A stretch of 6,809 nucleotides of DNA from JBCDBY01 sp039182715 (GTDB lineage Bacteria > Planctomycetota > PLA2): positions 1 through 6,809 of the forward strand of contig JBCDBY010000249.1 in NCBI GenBank assembly GCA_039182715.1. The letters run 5' to 3'. The position numbers and the translations under genes were made by a program. The notes under the pieces were generated by a model. That model saw nothing but the letters and a program-made list of their open reading frames with translations. It searched no databases and was not told the origin of the DNA. Position 1 is the stretch's first letter; each line of letters begins with the position of its first letter. Below are positions 5,720-6,809 of this stretch, one piece after another.

Positions 5720-6787
5720 ATGCGCGTGATGATGCTGGACGGGGGCGACAGGACGCCCTACCTGAGCCGCCTGGTCATGCGTCTCGCGGCCCGCGGATTC
5801 ACGATGCACTACGCGGGCGACCCGCGATACAAGGACTTCGAGGCGCTCGGCGCGGCGGGCGTGCAGTGCCACGCCGTCGAGATCCGGCACAAACTCGACT
5901 TCCGCACGCGCCGCGAGATCCGCGCGCTGCTCGAGACGCACGGCATCGAGATCGTCCACACGATCACGAGCCGTGACGCGTATGCGGGCATCAAGGCGCG
6001 CGGTCGACAGCCGGTCAAGGTGGTCATGCGCCGCGGCGCGTACGCCCCGATCAGCCGCTGGAACCCCGCCGATCGCGTGACCTACGGCCGGGGCGGCGCG
6101 GACGTTGTGATCGCGGTCAGCCACGACCTGCGCGACCACATCGTGCGGCAGGGCATCGCGTCGACGCGCGTGCAGCAGGTCTACACCGGCATCTGGAGCC
6201 CCGAGCTGGAGATCGAGCAACGGGACCTGCGCGCCGCGCACGGTATCGGGCCCGACACGCTGCTCCTCGGCTACGTCGGCAACGATCGCCACGTGAAGGG
6301 CTTCGACGTGCTCGTTGCGGCGATGGAGGAGCTGGCGCGGCGCGGCGTCGACGCGCACATCCTCGTCGCGGGCGAGAACTATGACCGGACGAAGGAGTAT
6401 CCGTCGAACATGACGCTGGTCGGATTCATCGACGGCATCATGGGGTTCACGCCGAACCTCGATGCGTTCGTCATCCCGTCGCGGATCGACGCGCTGCCCC
6501 GCGCGGTCATCGAGGCGACGGTGGTCGGCACGCCGGTCATCGGCACGGCGGTGGGCGGCATCCCCGAGATCCTCGACGAAGGCAAGGGCGGCGTCCTCGT
6601 GCCGCCCGAAGACGCGACGGCGCTGGCGGCGGCGATCGAGGAAGCAAGCCGGGACCGTGAGGCGTTGGCCGCGAAGGCGGCGCATGCGCTGGAACGCAAC
6701 CGGGGGCTCTTCGACCTGGACCGCTGCGCCGCGGTGCATGAAGGGATCTATCGCGGGTTGGGCGAGGTCGGAGAGGGAGGGAGCTGA
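5720..6787 (+). CDS. GT4-family (GT-B fold) glycosyltransferase
   Basis: A 355-residue cytoplasmic or membrane-peripheral glycosyltransferase that would move a sugar from a nucleotide-sugar donor to a lipid, glycan or protein acceptor with retention of configuration. The N-terminal Rossmann half opens MRVMMLDGGDRTPYLSRLVM and includes VHTITSRDAYAGIKARG (79-95) and ADVVIAVSHDL (127-137). The donor-binding half begins near 181 with LLLGYVGNDRHVKGFDVLVAAM (Arg190 and Lys193 in the usual R..KG position). The hallmark E-x7-E motif reads PSRIDALPRAVIEATVVGTP: Asp257 replaces the first Glu and Glu265 is the second, with TAVGGIPEIL after it. No signal peptide or membrane segment. The start at 5720 was preferred over an in-frame TTG at 5678 because it begins exactly at the first beta-strand. 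The gene diverges from the ketosynthase, suggesting envelope glycolipid or lipopolysaccharide work, but the substrate is not determinable. No terminator is visible in the 22 nt after the stop. Confidence 0.9.
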   Translation: MRVMMLDGGDRTPYLSRLVMRLAARGFTMHYAGDPRYKDFEALGAAGVQCHAVEIRHKLDFRTRREIRALLETHGIEIVHTITSRDAYAGIKARGRQPVKVVMRRGAYAPISRWNPADRVTYGRGGADVVIAVSHDLRDHIVRQGIASTRVQQVYTGIWSPELEIEQRDLRAAHGIGPDTLLLGYVGNDRHVKGFDVLVAAMEELARRGVDAHILVAGENYDRTKEYPSNMTLVGFIDGIMGFTPNLDAFVIPSRIDALPRAVIEATVVGTPVIGTAVGGIPEILDEGKGGVLVPPEDATALAAAIEEASRDREALAAKAAHALERNRGLFDLDRCAAVHEGIYRGLGEVGEGGS

Positions 6788-6809
6788 GAGCGCGGAGTGA
6801 TCGCGCTGA

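Noticed and set aside
4077..6787. A dedicated biosynthetic gene cluster (ACP, ketosynthase, glycosyltransferase)
   Set aside because: Three genes in mixed orientations with no ketoreductase, dehydratase, acyltransferase or transporter are not enough to call a cluster; a housekeeping lipid role is equally likely.
6797..6809. Possible start of a next gene (GTG ATC GCG CTG)
   Set aside because: Only four codons remain in the window, too few to support a gene.

Overview
This is a high-GC bacterial chromosome segment with six protein-coding genes and several structured intergenic regions. No tRNA, rRNA, CRISPR array, integrase or transposase gene is visible. The best lineage clue is GyrA. Its quinolone-region core reads GNYHPHGESVIYPTLVRMAQ, with MNDLNLGP just upstream, wording I associate from memory with Planctomycetota. 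Four of six starts lack a convincing Shine-Dalgarno and a fifth (the acyl carrier protein) has only a weak one. This fits such a lineage, but the assignment is an inference (about 55-60%) and no search was run.

Layout. Positions 1-1769 (minus) hold the N-terminal ~589 codons of DNA gyrase subunit A; its C-terminal pinwheel is cut by the window edge. An 83-bp divergent spacer carries a strong sigma70-type promoter for gyrA and a 6-bp-arm dyad. At 1853-2887 (plus) is a membrane-anchored or secreted protein resembling the C45/acyltransferase (penicillin acyltransferase-like) family, but lacking the nucleophilic cysteine. Next comes a 201-nt gap (2888-3088) almost filled by a ~161-nt imperfect hairpin with 22-nt terminal inverted repeats, either a MITE-like element or a structured RNA. 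After it, at 3089-4063, is an exported protein built of two tandemly duplicated domains, followed after 13 nt by an acyl carrier protein gene (4077-4334). A convergent spacer with inverted arrays of a G-rich heptad (4347-4437) separates the ACP from a KAS II-type ketosynthase on the minus strand (4425-5666). The array supplies the last codons and the stop of the ketosynthase. A GT4-type glycosyltransferase (5720-6787, plus) diverges from the ketosynthase.

How the genes relate. ACP and ketosynthase are natural partners: the ACP carries the acyl chain and the ketosynthase elongates it. With the glycosyltransferase they suggest envelope lipid or glycolipid synthesis next to a housekeeping gyrase gene. 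Nothing proves a single dedicated pathway, and I do not claim a new multi-gene system. The most unusual items are the long hairpin element, the catalytically empty C45-like protein, the duplicated-domain exported protein coupled to an ACP, the heptad array, and a recurring -10-like motif placed only 9-13 nt before start codons, which suggests leaderless transcription.
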